Shown: positions 35,360 to 45,163, counted from the first letter of the stretch. The stretch is DNA of 64,000 nucleotides from Pseudomonas pseudonitroreducens (GCF_021603645.1 NZ_BQHJ01000008.1:248001-312000); one strand, 5' to 3'. The notes: generated by a model not told the origin, from the letters alone. Translations and numbers: made by a program.

Positions 35360-36943
35360 TTAGCTCGCCGCGGCCTCGCTGATGTAGTGCGAGACAGTGG
35401 GCGGTTGCTCTCCGCAATGCAGGTCACGCACTCGCGCCTCTGCCTCGCGGTCGGCCATGGTGGTTCGCGCCTGATGGCGCAAGTAATCGGACCAGGAGTC
35501 GACGATGAAGCGCTCCATGTACCAGGCAGGACGCTCCAGCTCCCGGTAGACCCGCCAAAACCCGGCGCCATCACGCCGCCGCTGGATACCCATGACCTGG
35601 ATGCGCCGCAGGAACTCTTCGCGATCCTCCGGCCGCACCTGGTAGGCGATCTGTACCGCTACCGGGCCCTCCGATGGTTCAAGATGCGCGAAGGAGAAAA
35701 GTGGAAGTTCACCTGTCGAAGGAGTGACCTCGGACTCTTCGCCCAAACGCGCTTGATAGCGCTGCATCACCCACAGCGAAAGCAACGTGACCGCCGCCGC
35801 CAGCATTAGCGCCACGCGCGTGCCGAAGTGACTCGCCACCGCGCCCCAAGCTGCGCCACCGATGGCCAGGGCCCCCTGAAATACCAGCATATAGATGGCC
35901 ACTGAGCGGGCACGGATCCACGGCGGAACAGCCGACTGGATCGCCACTAGGTTGCTGGTGCCGATACACATCCAGCCGATGCCGGCGATGAACAGAGCCG
36001 TGCACTGCAGCCATGCCAGATGGGTCTGCGCAACCACGAACATTCCCAGTGCATAGACCACACACGCAAAGGCAATCATCCGGTTGAGCTCCAGACGGGC
36101 ACGCAGCACCGGCAGAATCAGGGCTCCAAACATGGTCCCGGCACCGATGCTCCCCAGTAGCAAGCCATAACCTCCAGCGCCACCTGAGTCACGGGCGACC
36201 ACTGCCAACAGCGCCCAGAGCGCGCTGGCCGCGCTGACGAAGGCGATAGTCCGCAGGCACTGGCCGCGAATAACCGACGAGTGCCGGGCGTAACGCAGCG
36301 CACTGCGCAGGCCGCTCCACAGGGACTCCACCGGCAACGTCGAGCCATCCGCGGGGCGCCGCATACACGCCACCACCAGCAACGATCCACACAGCAGCAC
36401 TGTGCAAACGATGAAGACACTCACCACCCCGGATACCGCCACCACCCCACCGGCCAACGCAGGCCCCACCGCTCGCGCAACGCTATAGGAAACGGAAGAC
36501 AAAGCCATCGCCGACGCCATGAAGGCTCGCGGTACGGACTCAGCCTGGGTGGTGTACCAGGCGGGCCCCTGCAGGGCGAAACCGATACCAAAGGCGAAGG
36601 TTAGTCCCAGCAACGCCCAAGGCCCGACGACCCCAGCCGCACAGACGCCGACGAGGGTAACTGAGGCAAAAAGCATTCCAGCATGCGTGACCAGCAGATA
36701 GCGCTGTCGATTGAAGATGTCGGCGAATACCCCTCCCGGTAAGCCGAAGAAGAACGACGGCAGGCTGATCGCAGTCTGCACCAGCGCCACCAGCATCGGC
36801 GAAGTGGTCAGCGACACCATCAGCCAGGCCGCACCGACGTTCTGCATCCAGATTGCCAAGTTCATTGCCAGCGCGCCGAGCCATAGCCATCGAAAGGCAG
36901 GAAAGCGCAATGGCGCCCATAGCGAACCCGAGTTGTCGTTCAT
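35360..36943 (-). CDS. MFS transporter, PF05977-type, with C-terminal soluble domain
   Basis: A 527-residue inner-membrane transporter of the enterobactin-exporter-like MFS_3 family, with about 10 to 12 hydrophobic segments to residue ~400 and then a soluble C-terminal domain (about 415-527) like the monooxygenase-type ferredoxin-like domain usual in this family. The start at 36943 follows GAAGAG; another ATG lies two codons upstream at 36949. It is transcribed from the operator-containing region at 37051 and precedes the chemoreceptor. Export or uptake direction cannot be told. Confidence 0.85.
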   Translation of the reverse strand: MNDNSGSLWAPLRFPAFRWLWLGALAMNLAIWMQNVGAAWLMVSLTTSPMLVALVQTAISLPSFFFGLPGGVFADIFNRQRYLLVTHAGMLFASVTLVGVCAAGVVGPWALLGLTFAFGIGFALQGPAWYTTQAESVPRAFMASAMALSSVSYSVARAVGPALAGGVVAVSGVVSVFIVCTVLLCGSLLVVACMRRPADGSTLPVESLWSGLRSALRYARHSSVIRGQCLRTIAFVSAASALWALLAVVARDSGGAGGYGLLLGSIGAGTMFGALILPVLRARLELNRMIAFACVVYALGMFVVAQTHLAWLQCTALFIAGIGWMCIGTSNLVAIQSAVPPWIRARSVAIYMLVFQGALAIGGAAWGAVASHFGTRVALMLAAAVTLLSLWVMQRYQARLGEESEVTPSTGELPLFSFAHLEPSEGPVAVQIAYQVRPEDREEFLRRIQVMGIQRRRDGAGFWRVYRELERPAWYMERFIVDSWSDYLRHQARTTMADREAEARVRDLHCGEQPPTVSHYISEAAAS

Positions 36944-37050
36944 TGGCATCTCTTCATGGCTGTCCTTTCCCGCGCCCTGAGCTGAAGCAACAGCCCTGCC
37001 ATTCCCGGCCGGGGCGCGCTTGACTGGGCAGGCGAATGCACGCATATTAA

Positions 37051-37071
37051 AAACTAACGATATGCCAGTTT
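37051..37071. promoter_or_regulatory. Cluster operator, copy G
   Basis: AAACTA-N9-CAGTTT. It lies 108 bp upstream of the MFS gene and 72 bp from copy H in the same divergent region. Confidence 0.55.
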
Positions 37072-37122
37072 TGCAATTGAACCTTCAACAGTCAATTGAA
37101 ATCATGGCAATGAACCGCTCAA

Positions 37123-37143
37123 TTACTGACCCTTAAACAGTTA
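37123..37143. promoter_or_regulatory. Cluster operator, copy H
   Basis: TTACTG-N9-CAGTTA, one mismatch from the consensus palindrome, 50 bp upstream of the DUF35 gene start. The 72-bp distance to copy G almost equals that between copies I and J. Confidence 0.6.
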
Positions 37144-37192
37144 TAGAGCGTCAGCCGAATCATTCCGACAGCAGCGGAGACGCGGAAGCGCC

Positions 37193-37561
37193 ATGACTCC
37201 ACGCCCAGACCTCGACTTCCAGGACTTCCTCCATCAGGGACGCTTCATGCTTCAGCGCAGCCGCGCCAGCGGTCGGCATTTCTTCTACCCACGAGTGCTG
37301 GAACCCGGCACTGGCTGTACCGACCTCGAGTGGGTCGAGGCCAGTGGTCTGGGCTGCGTCTACGCACTGACCGTTGTGCGTCCCAAGCCACCCGCCGAGC
37401 CCTACAACGTTGCTCTCATCGACCTCGATGAAGGCCCTCGGATGATGAGCCGTGTCGAAGGCCTACCAGCCGATCAGGTCAGCATCGGCCTACGGGTCAA
37501 GGCGCGCATCGTCGCGGAAGGCGAGCAGCACTTCGTCATTTTCGATCCCCACAGCAACTAG
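37193..37561 (+). CDS. DUF35/OB-fold acyl-CoA-associated protein without zinc ribbon
   Basis: A 122-residue DUF35 protein, the family that forms complexes with SCP2-type thiolases, Ltp2-type aldolases and MaoC hydratases. The OB fold is recognisable from DLEWVEASGLGCVYALTVV (44-62) onwards. The zinc-ribbon cysteines expected in the first 40 residues are lost: QRCxxCG reads QRSRASG (S23, S26) and the second pair reads EPGTG. It is the first gene of the operon 37193-41823 and is probably the partner of one of the Cys-less thiolase-like proteins (3967 or 15600), neither of which is adjacent. Confidence 0.82.
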   Translation: MTPRPDLDFQDFLHQGRFMLQRSRASGRHFFYPRVLEPGTGCTDLEWVEASGLGCVYALTVVRPKPPAEPYNVALIDLDEGPRMMSRVEGLPADQVSIGLRVKARIVAEGEQHFVIFDPHSN

Positions 37562-37570
37562 GCGAACAGC

Positions 37571-38356
37571 ATGACCGACAGCATCAGGAACCCGATGTCC
37601 CTAGCGGGACGCAGCATCATCATCACCGGCGCCGGACAGGGTATCGGCCTGGGCATCGCGCGATTGGTCATCGAACTGGGTGGCAACGTGGCAGCGGTCG
37701 ACCTCAATGAGGAGGCCCTGAAGAGCGCAGCGGCGGAGCTCGGAGAAAGTTACCTGCCGCTGGTCGGTAGCGTGGCCGACGCGCCATTCGTCGAGCGAGC
37801 AGTGGCCGCCGCTGTAGAGCGCTTCGGAGCGGTCCATGGCCTGGTCAACAACGCCGGAATCGGCCGCCCGGCGATGATCGAGAAAATGACCCTGGAGCAG
37901 TGGCAACTGGTGATGGACGTCCACCTTACCGGTTCGTTCCTCTTCACCCAGGCGGTGGGCCGCCATCTGATCGAGCGCGCCAAGGGCGGTGATAGCGCTC
38001 CGGGTTCCGTTGTGTTCATTTCCTCCGATGCCGGACGTCGCGGCAGCCTCGGACAGATCAACTACTCAGCAGCCAAATCAGGGATGTTCGGCATGGCCAT
38101 GACCGCTGCTCGCGAATGGGCGAAGTACGGCGTGCGCTCAAATGCCGTTTGCTTCGGCATGGTGGAGACCGCCATGACTGAGAAGGTGCGCACCGATCCT
38201 CGCTTCCTCGACACCTACCTGCAGCAGATCGCTCTCGGCCGCTTCGCCTCGCCCGAAGAAGTGTCGGTTCCCGTGTGCTTCCTGTTATCCGAAGGTGCCT
38301 CGTACATCACCGGGCAGGTCCTTTCCGTCAATGGCGGCTACACCATCGCGGTATGA
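37571..38356 (+). CDS. SDR family oxidoreductase
   Basis: A 261-residue classical SDR with TGAGQGIG (19-26), NNAG (93-96), S151/152, Y165 and K169 (YSAAK); D45 after the second strand favours NAD. Its stop overlaps the start of the CoA-transferase gene (ATGA), and it follows the DUF35 gene by 9 nt, so the five genes of this operon are tightly linked. Probably a 3-hydroxyacyl-CoA or ring-alcohol dehydrogenase. Confidence 0.86.
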   Translation: MTDSIRNPMSLAGRSIIITGAGQGIGLGIARLVIELGGNVAAVDLNEEALKSAAAELGESYLPLVGSVADAPFVERAVAAAVERFGAVHGLVNNAGIGRPAMIEKMTLEQWQLVMDVHLTGSFLFTQAVGRHLIERAKGGDSAPGSVVFISSDAGRRGSLGQINYSAAKSGMFGMAMTAAREWAKYGVRSNAVCFGMVETAMTEKVRTDPRFLDTYLQQIALGRFASPEEVSVPVCFLLSEGASYITGQVLSVNGGYTIAV

Positions 38357-39606
38357 ACATGAATAACACCAACTCGCAGAACCAGGCAGAAGTGCTCAGC
38401 GGCATCCGCATTCTTGACATGACCCGAGTGATAGCCGGCCCCTATGCCGGGCAAATCCTCGCCGACATGGGCGCGGAAGTCATCAAGATCGAGCGCCAGG
38501 GCGAAGGTGACGACATTCGCCGCATCGGCCCGCCCTGGATCAAGGGTACGGAGGGCCAGCCACATCAGGAGTCGACCTATAGCCAGGCCGCCAACCGCAA
38601 TAAGCGTTCGCTTACCGTTGACTTCGCGCAACCCGAAGGCGCCGAACTGATCCGTCAGCTGGTCGCCAATTGCGACGTGCTCCTTGAAAATTACCGAACC
38701 GGCACCCTCGCCCGCTACGGGCTGGGCTACGAAGAACTTCGCGCAATCAACCCGCGGCTTGTCTATTGCTCGATCACGGGCTTCGGCCAGACCGGCCCCT
38801 ACGCCAACCGCTCTGGCTACGACTACCTGATCCAAGCCATGGCCGGTGTCATGTCTGTAACTGGCCACCGTGACGGCGAAGTCGGCGACGGCCCAATGCG
38901 CGTGGGCGTACCCGTGGCCGATATCTGTGCTGGTCTGTATGCAGCGATCGGCGTGCTTGGCGCACTCAACCACCGCCAACAGAGCAATTGCGGTCAACAC
39001 ATCGACGTATCGCTGTTCGATGCGCAGATGGCGACACTGCTGAACACATTCTCGGCATGGTTCAACGGCGGCAAGGAACTCGGGCGTACGGGTAACGACC
39101 ATCCCAGTGCATCACCTTACGGCGTCTATGCGGTGGATGACGGCTACATACTGGTCGCCACTTTCAATGACCGTGAGTTCGTGCGCCTGGCGAAAGCCGT
39201 CGGGCGGGAGGACTGGATTGAGGATCCGCGCTTCGCCAAGAACGGAGCACGAGTGGCCAATCGTAAGGAACTTTCACAGCAGCTTACCGAAGCCCTGCGC
39301 GGTCGCACCAAAGCGCAATGGATCGAGCACCTGAACGCCAACACAGTCTCTTGCGGGCCAATCAACGGCATGTCCGATCTGGAGACCGACCCGCATGTGA
39401 TCGATCGAGGGATGATCGTCACCCAGCAACATCCACTCAACGGCAGTGTGCGCAGTGCCGCAAGCCCGCTGCGCTTCTCCGCCACTCCAGTGCAGTACAA
39501 GCTGCCGCCGCCGGCCATTGGTGAACATACTGACATCGTGCTGCGCGACTGGCTTGGCCTCTCGCCGGAGCGAATCGACGATCTGCGCCAGCGCAACGTG
39601 ATCTGA
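38353..39606 (+). CDS. CaiB/BaiF family III CoA-transferase
   Basis: A 417-residue family III CoA-transferase with the catalytic Asp expected at D157 in SGYDYLIQAM. The typical N-terminus ILDMTRVIAGPYAGQILAD (20-38) is present. The ATG at 38353 overlaps the SDR stop; another ATG two codons on (38359) is possible. Two acyl-CoA dehydrogenase genes follow, so the product CoA ester is probably their substrate. It is a second such enzyme in the window besides 8693-9892, more like typical formyl-CoA/succinyl-CoA transferases. Confidence 0.92.
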   Translation: MNMNNTNSQNQAEVLSGIRILDMTRVIAGPYAGQILADMGAEVIKIERQGEGDDIRRIGPPWIKGTEGQPHQESTYSQAANRNKRSLTVDFAQPEGAELIRQLVANCDVLLENYRTGTLARYGLGYEELRAINPRLVYCSITGFGQTGPYANRSGYDYLIQAMAGVMSVTGHRDGEVGDGPMRVGVPVADICAGLYAAIGVLGALNHRQQSNCGQHIDVSLFDAQMATLLNTFSAWFNGGKELGRTGNDHPSASPYGVYAVDDGYILVATFNDREFVRLAKAVGREDWIEDPRFAKNGARVANRKELSQQLTEALRGRTKAQWIEHLNANTVSCGPINGMSDLETDPHVIDRGMIVTQQHPLNGSVRSAASPLRFSATPVQYKLPPPAIGEHTDIVLRDWLGLSPERIDDLRQRNVI

Positions 39607-39616
39607 GGGACTAACC

Positions 39617-40777
39617 GTGACAGCTGCCTTCAATTTCAAACCCCTGGAAATACCCGCTGCGCTAGAGCCGCTGCGCCAGGAAGTTCGCGGTTTCCTCACC
39701 GAGGCGTCGCGCCACTGGTCGGGCTGGAAGGTCGGTCACTCCTGGACCGGCTTCGACCGCGAGTTCAGCCGCGAGGTTGGCGCCCGCGGCTGGATCGGCA
39801 TGACCTGGCCGAAGGCCTATGGCGGCCATGAGCGCTCGGGACTGGAACGCTACGTCGTGGTCGAGGAAATGCTTGCCGTTGGTGCACCATTAGGTGCGCA
39901 CTGGTTCGGCGACCGCCAGAGCGGCCCTCTGCTATTGCGCCTGGGAAGCACCGCACAGCGTGAACGCTTCCTGCCACTGATCGCTCGCGGCGAAGCGTCG
40001 TTCTGCATCGGTCTGAGCGAGCCGGACTCCGGCTCCGATCTGGCCTCTCTGCGCTCGCGGGCCACCCGCGTAGATGGCGGTTGGCGCCTGAGCGGCCGCA
40101 AAGTCTGGACCACAAATGCTCATCTCTGCGACTTCATGATTGGCCTGTTTCGTACCACCGCCCAGGCAGACGGCGAGAAACACAAAGGCCTGTCACAGTT
40201 CCTCATCGACATGCGCTCTTCAGGCATAGAAGTTCGCCCTATCCACGACCTCACCGGCGAAGCACACTTCAACGAAGTGACCTTCGATGATGTGTTTGTC
40301 GCCGACGACATGCTGGTGGGTCGCGAAGGCGACGGCTGGGCCCAGGCCAGCGCCGAGCTCGCCTTCGAACGCAGCCAACCGGATCGCTACATGAGCTGCT
40401 ACCCACTGCTGCCGCTGACCATCGACGCCCTTCGCGCCGGACAGGCAACAGATCGTCTGGCCGCCCGCCGTATCGGCGAGGTGGTAGCGGAAATGACCGT
40501 GCTGCGTGAAATGTCCCTGTCAATTCTTGGGCAGCTTCAGGGCGGCCACTCCCCAGCCCGCGAAGCGGCACTGGTAAAATACCTCGGCAACCTGCTGGAA
40601 CAACGCACGCCGGAGTTGGTACGCGAACTGCTGGACCTGCCGGCAACCATCCAGGCGAACGACAAGCTAAGCGAACTGCAAGGCTTCCTGGTGCAGACGG
40701 TGCCGACATTCTCCCTGCGCGGCGGCACCCGGGAAATTCTACGCGGCATCATCGCCAAGGGGCTCGGATTGAAATGA
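39617..40777 (+). CDS. Acyl-CoA dehydrogenase, subunit 1 of a pair
   Basis: A 386-residue flavin acyl-CoA dehydrogenase starting at GTG 39617 with GAGGGA 6 nt upstream. IGLSEPDSGSDLASLRSRA and KVWTTNAH mark the middle domain; the C-terminus reads LRGGTREILRGI. The Glu of the MCAD-type YEGT motif is Gly here, as in many two-subunit dehydrogenases for bulky substrates. Its stop overlaps the start of the next dehydrogenase gene by 4 nt, so an alpha2-beta2 heterotetramer such as those acting on steroid side chains is likely. Electrons would go to EtfAB. Confidence 0.9.
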   Translation: MTAAFNFKPLEIPAALEPLRQEVRGFLTEASRHWSGWKVGHSWTGFDREFSREVGARGWIGMTWPKAYGGHERSGLERYVVVEEMLAVGAPLGAHWFGDRQSGPLLLRLGSTAQRERFLPLIARGEASFCIGLSEPDSGSDLASLRSRATRVDGGWRLSGRKVWTTNAHLCDFMIGLFRTTAQADGEKHKGLSQFLIDMRSSGIEVRPIHDLTGEAHFNEVTFDDVFVADDMLVGREGDGWAQASAELAFERSQPDRYMSCYPLLPLTIDALRAGQATDRLAARRIGEVVAEMTVLREMSLSILGQLQGGHSPAREAALVKYLGNLLEQRTPELVRELLDLPATIQANDKLSELQGFLVQTVPTFSLRGGTREILRGIIAKGLGLK

Positions 40778-41823
40778 GCAGCATGGAAATGAATATCGAA
40801 GCAATGCTCACCGAGCAGGTCCAACGCCTGTTCAGCGACCGAATCGACCGTGACGCCTGGATCCACGCGGAGGAAGGCAGGCTTGATGCCAACCTGTGGC
40901 GTGAGGTGCAGGACATGGGCATCACCCTCGCCATGTGCCGCGAAGAACTCGGTGGCGCCGGCCTTGGCTGGGCTGCCAGTGAGGCAAGCTTGCGCCTGCT
41001 CGGAGCTCACGCCTGCCCTGCCCCGGTGGGAGAAGCTCTGCTCAGCGGTTGGTTGCTCGACCAAGCCGACCTGGAGGTTCCCCAGGGTATCCTCACGCTG
41101 TCCGATGCGGAATTCCGCCTGGACAGCAACGGCCGGCTGCACGGGACCGATTCGGCGCTGCCCTGGCTGCCGGTGGCCAGCCACGTCGTGCTTGGCGCGA
41201 AAAGAGGTAACGCTCGCTATCTCTGCCTGCTGTCTGCCGATCAAGGCCAGCGGGCCGTGATCGACACGTTGGACCGCCTACCCTGCGCACGCTACCAACT
41301 CGACGGCGTGCTGCCACTGCAGATGGTCCAGACTCCCACGCTCGGCGAACTCGGCCTGCGCCCCTACCTCGCAACGCTACGCAGCATCCAGATCGCTGGC
41401 GCGCTCAATCAAGTACTCGATCTCTGCGTCGAGTACGCCAATACCCGTATTCAGTTCGGCAAGCCGATCGGCAAATTCCAGGCAATTCAGCAAATGATCG
41501 CCGAACTCGCAGCTCAGGCCGCCGCCGCCCAAGTGGCCGGGCTCTATGCTGCACGGCAGATCGATGCTGGCAACTCGGAGCAGGGAGCCGCCGTAGCCAA
41601 GAGTCTGGTCGGTCGCTCGGCGACTCGAGCAGCCGCCATCGCCCATCAGGTCTTCGGCGCCATTGGAGTAACCGACGAGCACAGTCTGCACTACTACACC
41701 CGCCGCCTGTGGCAATGGCGCGCGGATGCGGGCAGCGAGCACTGGTGGTCGGAACGCCTCGGCCAGCAAACTCTGCAAAGCGAAGGTGCGAACCTGTGGA
41801 CACGAATCACGGCAACGCTTTAA
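40774..41823 (+). CDS. Acyl-CoA dehydrogenase, subunit 2 of a pair
   Basis: A 349-residue shortened acyl-CoA dehydrogenase of the type that pairs with a full-length partner. The N-terminal segment MGITLAMCREELGGAGLGW and the C-terminal HSLHYYTRRLWQWRAD with the QFGKPIGKFQAIQ helix are characteristic, while the central domain is degenerate. Start and the preceding stop share ATGA, implying coupled translation and 1:1 assembly. The operon ends here with a strong terminator. Confidence 0.88.
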   Translation: MSSMEMNIEAMLTEQVQRLFSDRIDRDAWIHAEEGRLDANLWREVQDMGITLAMCREELGGAGLGWAASEASLRLLGAHACPAPVGEALLSGWLLDQADLEVPQGILTLSDAEFRLDSNGRLHGTDSALPWLPVASHVVLGAKRGNARYLCLLSADQGQRAVIDTLDRLPCARYQLDGVLPLQMVQTPTLGELGLRPYLATLRSIQIAGALNQVLDLCVEYANTRIQFGKPIGKFQAIQQMIAELAAQAAAAQVAGLYAARQIDAGNSEQGAAVAKSLVGRSATRAAAIAHQVFGAIGVTDEHSLHYYTRRLWQWRADAGSEHWWSERLGQQTLQSEGANLWTRITATL

Positions 41824-41839
41824 CGCCCTGAGGCACTGC

Positions 41840-41876
41840 AACGAAAAGGCCAGGCGATTTGCCTGGCCTTTTCGTT
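41840..41876. terminator. Bidirectional terminator
   Basis: A 16-bp perfect stem (arms 41840-41855 and 41861-41876, core AAAAGGCCAGGC) with a GATTT loop and A/T runs on both sides. It lies between the convergent acyl-CoA dehydrogenase and folX genes and can stop transcripts from both. Confidence 0.85.
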
Positions 41877-41955
41877 GCTCGTAACTTAATAGCTACCTGT
41901 TGTAGAACACGCACGAATGCCAGACGCGCATCTTTGCGACGTGGCCACCCTTGCC

Positions 41956-42327
41956 TCAACGACAGCGGGACAAGGTGATTGAGACCGAGTCGGAAAAGCG
42001 CAGTGCATGAGGTTTGTCCACCTCGACTTCTGCGAAGCCCACCACCCGGTTCTGCATCAGCAGCTCGAGAAGTTCCTCAGTCAAGCGTTCGAGTAGTGCG
42101 AAACGATTTTCCTCAACATGGCGGATAACCGCCTTGGTAACAGTCCGGTAGTTCAAGGCGTGCTCGATCTGGTTGATCCGGACAGCCGCTTCAGCCGGAT
42201 ATTCGATTACCAGGTTGATCACGACGTCCTGGCGGTTGCGAACCTCGTCCTCGTTGATTCCGATGAACGTGCGCAAGCGCAGATTCTTGACGCGGATACG
42301 AGCCATGCTCGGTTGCACTGAAGACAT
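41956..42327 (-). CDS. folX: Dihydroneopterin triphosphate 2'-epimerase FolX
   Basis: A 123-residue tunnelling-fold pterin enzyme. [19 protein letters not shown], the [11 protein letters not shown] segment and the C-terminal [17 protein letters not shown] match Pseudomonas FolX rather than FolB as I remember them. It epimerises dihydroneopterin triphosphate toward monapterin derivatives. The start at 42327 lies a single base from the folE stop, so the two are co-translated; an alternative ATG is at 42306. It ends a leftward operon that also contains the thiolase and SDR genes of the catabolic cluster. Confidence 0.87.
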   Translation of the reverse strand: MSSVQPSMARIRVKNLRLRTFIGINEDEVRNRQDVVINLVIEYPAEAAVRINQIEHALNYRTVTKAVIRHVEENRFALLERLTEELLELLMQNRVVGFAEVEVDKPHALRFSDSVSITLSRCR

Positions 42328-42328
42328 A

Positions 42329-42889
42329 CTAGCGACTCCGCCCGAGCAGCTGGAGAAACTCCTGGCGCGTATTGGCTGACTCGCGGAATGCACCCAGCAT
42401 CACCGAAGTACTCATCACGGAATTCTGTTTCTCCACACCCCGCATCATCATGCACATGTGCTGGGCTTCGATCACCACTGCCACGCCCGCTGCGCCGGTT
42501 ACCTGCTGAATCGCCTCGGCGACCTGCCGGGTAAGATTTTCCTGGATCTGCAGGCGACGGGCGAACATGTCGACGATCCGAGCTACCTTGGACAATCCCA
42601 ATACGCGCCCGGTCGGTATATAGGCAACATGGGCCTTGCCGATGAAGGGCAGCAAGTGGTGCTCACAGAGCGAGTACAGCTCGATTTCGCGGACAATCAC
42701 CATCTCATCGTTGTCCGACTCGAACAGCGCACCGTTGACCACTTCATCCAGGGTCTTGCCATAGCCGTTGCACAGGAACTGCATGGCCTTTGCGGCTCGC
42801 TGAGGCGTATCCCGCAGGCCTTCGCGGCTCGGATCCTCGCCCACACCAAGGAGAATTTCCCGATATTGCCGGGACATCGACTCGCTCAT
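42329..42889 (-). CDS. folE: GTP cyclohydrolase I
   Basis: A 186-residue FolE converting GTP to dihydroneopterin triphosphate. The zinc site is visible as the Cys of [11 protein letters not shown] with the His that follows, and the C-terminal Cys region [25 protein letters not shown] and the Q-V-A segment are typical. Normal family length. AAGGTGA precedes the start. It lies 55 nt downstream of a thiolase gene on the same strand and directly upstream of folX. A pterin cofactor supply for a hydroxylase is one reading of this location. Confidence 0.95.
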   Translation of the reverse strand: MSESMSRQYREILLGVGEDPSREGLRDTPQRAAKAMQFLCNGYGKTLDEVVNGALFESDNDEMVIVREIELYSLCEHHLLPFIGKAHVAYIPTGRVLGLSKVARIVDMFARRLQIQENLTRQVAEAIQQVTGAAGVAVVIEAQHMCMMMRGVEKQNSVMSTSVMLGAFRESANTRQEFLQLLGRSR

Positions 42890-42944
42890 TAATGATTCAC
42901 CCTTACCAATCGTCCGCCCGACCGCAGCCGGGCGGACGGGATCT

Positions 42945-44132
42945 TCAGATACGCTTGAGCACAGTCACCACACAGGCGCCGCCGAGTCCGATGTTGTGCT
43001 GCACGCCAATGCGTGCATCGGCAACCTGACGATCACCGGCAAGGCCACGCAGGTGCCAGGCTACTTCGGTGATCTGCGCCAAACCGGTGGCGCCCAACGG
43101 ATGCCCCTTGGAGAGCAGACCGCCGGAAGGGTTGGTAACCACTTTGCCGCCATAGGTGTTCTGCCCATCCATCACGAACTGCTCGGCACCGCCTTCAGCA
43201 CATAGCCCGAGGCTTTCATAACAGAGCACTTCGTTGGGCGAGAAGCAGTCATGCAACTCGACTAGATCGATGTCCTGCGCACCAATACCTGCTTGCTCAT
43301 AGGCCTGATGTGCTGCGGTACGGGTCATACCAGCTCCGACCACTTCAATCATGCTGCCGGACTCAAAGCTGGCCGGCGAGTCGGTAGCCATACCCATGCC
43401 GGCGATCTCCACGCAGTTCTGCAGACCGTGCTTGCGCGCGAAAGCCTCCGAGACCACCACCGCCGCCGCTGCGCCACAGGTCGGAGGGCAGCACATCAGG
43501 CGGGTGACTGGACCAAAGATGCGAGGCGACTCCATCACCTGCTCCAGGGTCAGCGGTTCAGTGAACAGCGCATAGGGGTTGCGCAGGGCATGGCTGCGAG
43601 CCTTGACCGACACGCGGCCGAATAGCTCTGCGGAAACTCCGTACTTCTCCATGTACTCGGCACCTGCACCACCGAAGTACTGCGGACCGCTCGGTGCCTG
43701 GTCGTCCCAGCCGCGAATCCGCCGGGTGGCCTCATCGATGCGCACAGTAATCGGCGTGCGTGCTGCCGCATCGCTGCCAGCGAGCGCACCCGGGTTCATT
43801 TGTTCGAAACCGACCGCCAGGGCCACATCGACGGCGCCGCTCTGCACCGCCTGGCGGGCCAGAAACAGCGCCGTAGAGCCACTGGCGCAGGCGTTGTTGA
43901 CATTGATCACCGGAATGCTGGTGAGGCCCACTCGATACAGCGCTGTCTGACCGGAGCAAGTATCACCAGATACGAAACCGGCATAGGCTTGCTGCACCTG
44001 GGAGTACTCGATCCCTGCATCGGTCAACGCACGGACCACCGCATCGGCCCCCATTACGTCGTACATCTCGCTCTTGCCAGGCTTGGTGAACTTGACCATG
44101 CCCACACCGGCGACCAAAACCTTGTTGCTCAT
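42945..44132 (-). CDS. SCP2-type thiolase with intact catalytic residues
   Basis: A 395-residue sterol-carrier-protein-x-like thiolase cleaving 3-ketoacyl-CoA with CoA. Unlike the other two family members in the window it keeps all three residues: C82 in NNACASGS, H344 in KGHPLGATG and C387 in GGACVV. A GGGAG ribosome site lies before the start. The SDR gene 62 nt upstream would supply the 3-ketoacyl-CoA. It is the probable thiolytic enzyme of the pathway for branched or bulky chains. Confidence 0.92.
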   Translation of the reverse strand: MSNKVLVAGVGMVKFTKPGKSEMYDVMGADAVVRALTDAGIEYSQVQQAYAGFVSGDTCSGQTALYRVGLTSIPVINVNNACASGSTALFLARQAVQSGAVDVALAVGFEQMNPGALAGSDAAARTPITVRIDEATRRIRGWDDQAPSGPQYFGGAGAEYMEKYGVSAELFGRVSVKARSHALRNPYALFTEPLTLEQVMESPRIFGPVTRLMCCPPTCGAAAAVVVSEAFARKHGLQNCVEIAGMGMATDSPASFESGSMIEVVGAGMTRTAAHQAYEQAGIGAQDIDLVELHDCFSPNEVLCYESLGLCAEGGAEQFVMDGQNTYGGKVVTNPSGGLLSKGHPLGATGLAQITEVAWHLRGLAGDRQVADARIGVQHNIGLGGACVVTVLKRI

Positions 44133-44194
44133 ATTGATCTCCCTCGGGACAGCATCGCCGCCCCGGCATTGCTGTTGGTTTGCCTGCGGGCGCC

Positions 44195-45058
44195 TTACTT
44201 GGCGAAATCCATGATGGTCAGCGCCGCCTCGGCGCGGAAAACCTGCTCTTCGGACGCAGCCAGTTTCCGTGCGTCAAAACTGGAGTCGATGCCGCCGCCC
44301 CTAATGCCTTCTGCCGAAACCAGCTTAAGCTCGCGCACACTTTGCCCCGAGGCGAACAGGCAATGGCCTGTCCGTTTGCCGGATAGTTCGCTGACCATAT
44401 AGAGCACGACCTCCGCCACGAACTCGGGAGCCATTTGCGCTTTGGTCGCCTCATCCATCAGTGGCGCGGTGAGCGCTGACACGGCAGCCGGTGCCAAGGT
44501 CCAGACACGAATGCCGAACTTCGCTCCCTCGATGGCCAGCACATTGGACAGCCCCCAAGCACCGCACTTTGCGGCGGCATAGTTGGACTGGCCGAAATTG
44601 CCCACAAGGCCGGAGGTCGAGGAAGTATTGACGATGACCCCGCCACCGTTTTCCTTCATCCAGGCGAATACCGGCTGGGTTACTGCGTACATGCTTTTCA
44701 GGTTGACCTTGAGTACCGCGTCCCAGTCGCCCTCCTCCAGTTTGAGGAAGGACTTGTCACGCAGGATGCCGGCATTGTTGATCAGGATGTCGGCCCGGCC
44801 GAACTCGCCGAGGGCGGTATCCAGCAGCGACCTTCCTCCTTCTGTAGTGGAAATATCTTGAGTGTGAGCAATCGCCCGACCACCCGCGGTGCGGATCTCT
44901 GCCACCACACTTTCAGCAGTGAAATTGCCCTGTTCGTCTCGCCCAAGATCATTCACCACTACCGCAGCGCCCTCACGGGCCAGGAGGTGCGCGTGGGCAG
45001 CGCCCAGACCACGTCCGGCGCCAGTGATGATTGCGACTTTGCCATCCAATAGAGCCAT
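44195..45058 (-). CDS. SDR of the MFE-2 3-hydroxyacyl-CoA dehydrogenase type
   Basis: A 287-residue SDR like the dehydrogenase domains of peroxisomal MFE-2. TGAGRGLG (12-19), D37 after VVVN (NAD preference), NNAG (94-97), S147, Y160 and K164 (YAAAK) are all present, and the C-terminal ~60 residues are the extra region of that group. It should oxidise (R)-3-hydroxyacyl-CoA from the hydratase-2 enzyme encoded divergently at 45290. It heads the operon SDR-thiolase-folE-folX. Confidence 0.9.
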   Translation of the reverse strand: MALLDGKVAIITGAGRGLGAAHAHLLAREGAAVVVNDLGRDEQGNFTAESVVAEIRTAGGRAIAHTQDISTTEGGRSLLDTALGEFGRADILINNAGILRDKSFLKLEEGDWDAVLKVNLKSMYAVTQPVFAWMKENGGGVIVNTSSTSGLVGNFGQSNYAAAKCGAWGLSNVLAIEGAKFGIRVWTLAPAAVSALTAPLMDEATKAQMAPEFVAEVVLYMVSELSGKRTGHCLFASGQSVRELKLVSAEGIRGGGIDSSFDARKLAASEEQVFRAEAALTIMDFAK

Positions 45059-45142
45059 TGCCCGTCTCCCAGATTCTTATTGATTGATTGATGCGCTCTG
45101 CCGCTGTCCAGGCCTCAGCGAGGGCTGTCTTGATTACGGCAA

Positions 45143-45163
45143 CAACTGATATGCCATCAGGAA
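45143..45163. promoter_or_regulatory. Cluster operator, copy I
   Basis: CAACTG-N9-CAGGAA, a degenerate copy 85 bp upstream of the leftward SDR gene. It is paired with copy J at 73 bp. Confidence 0.45.
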
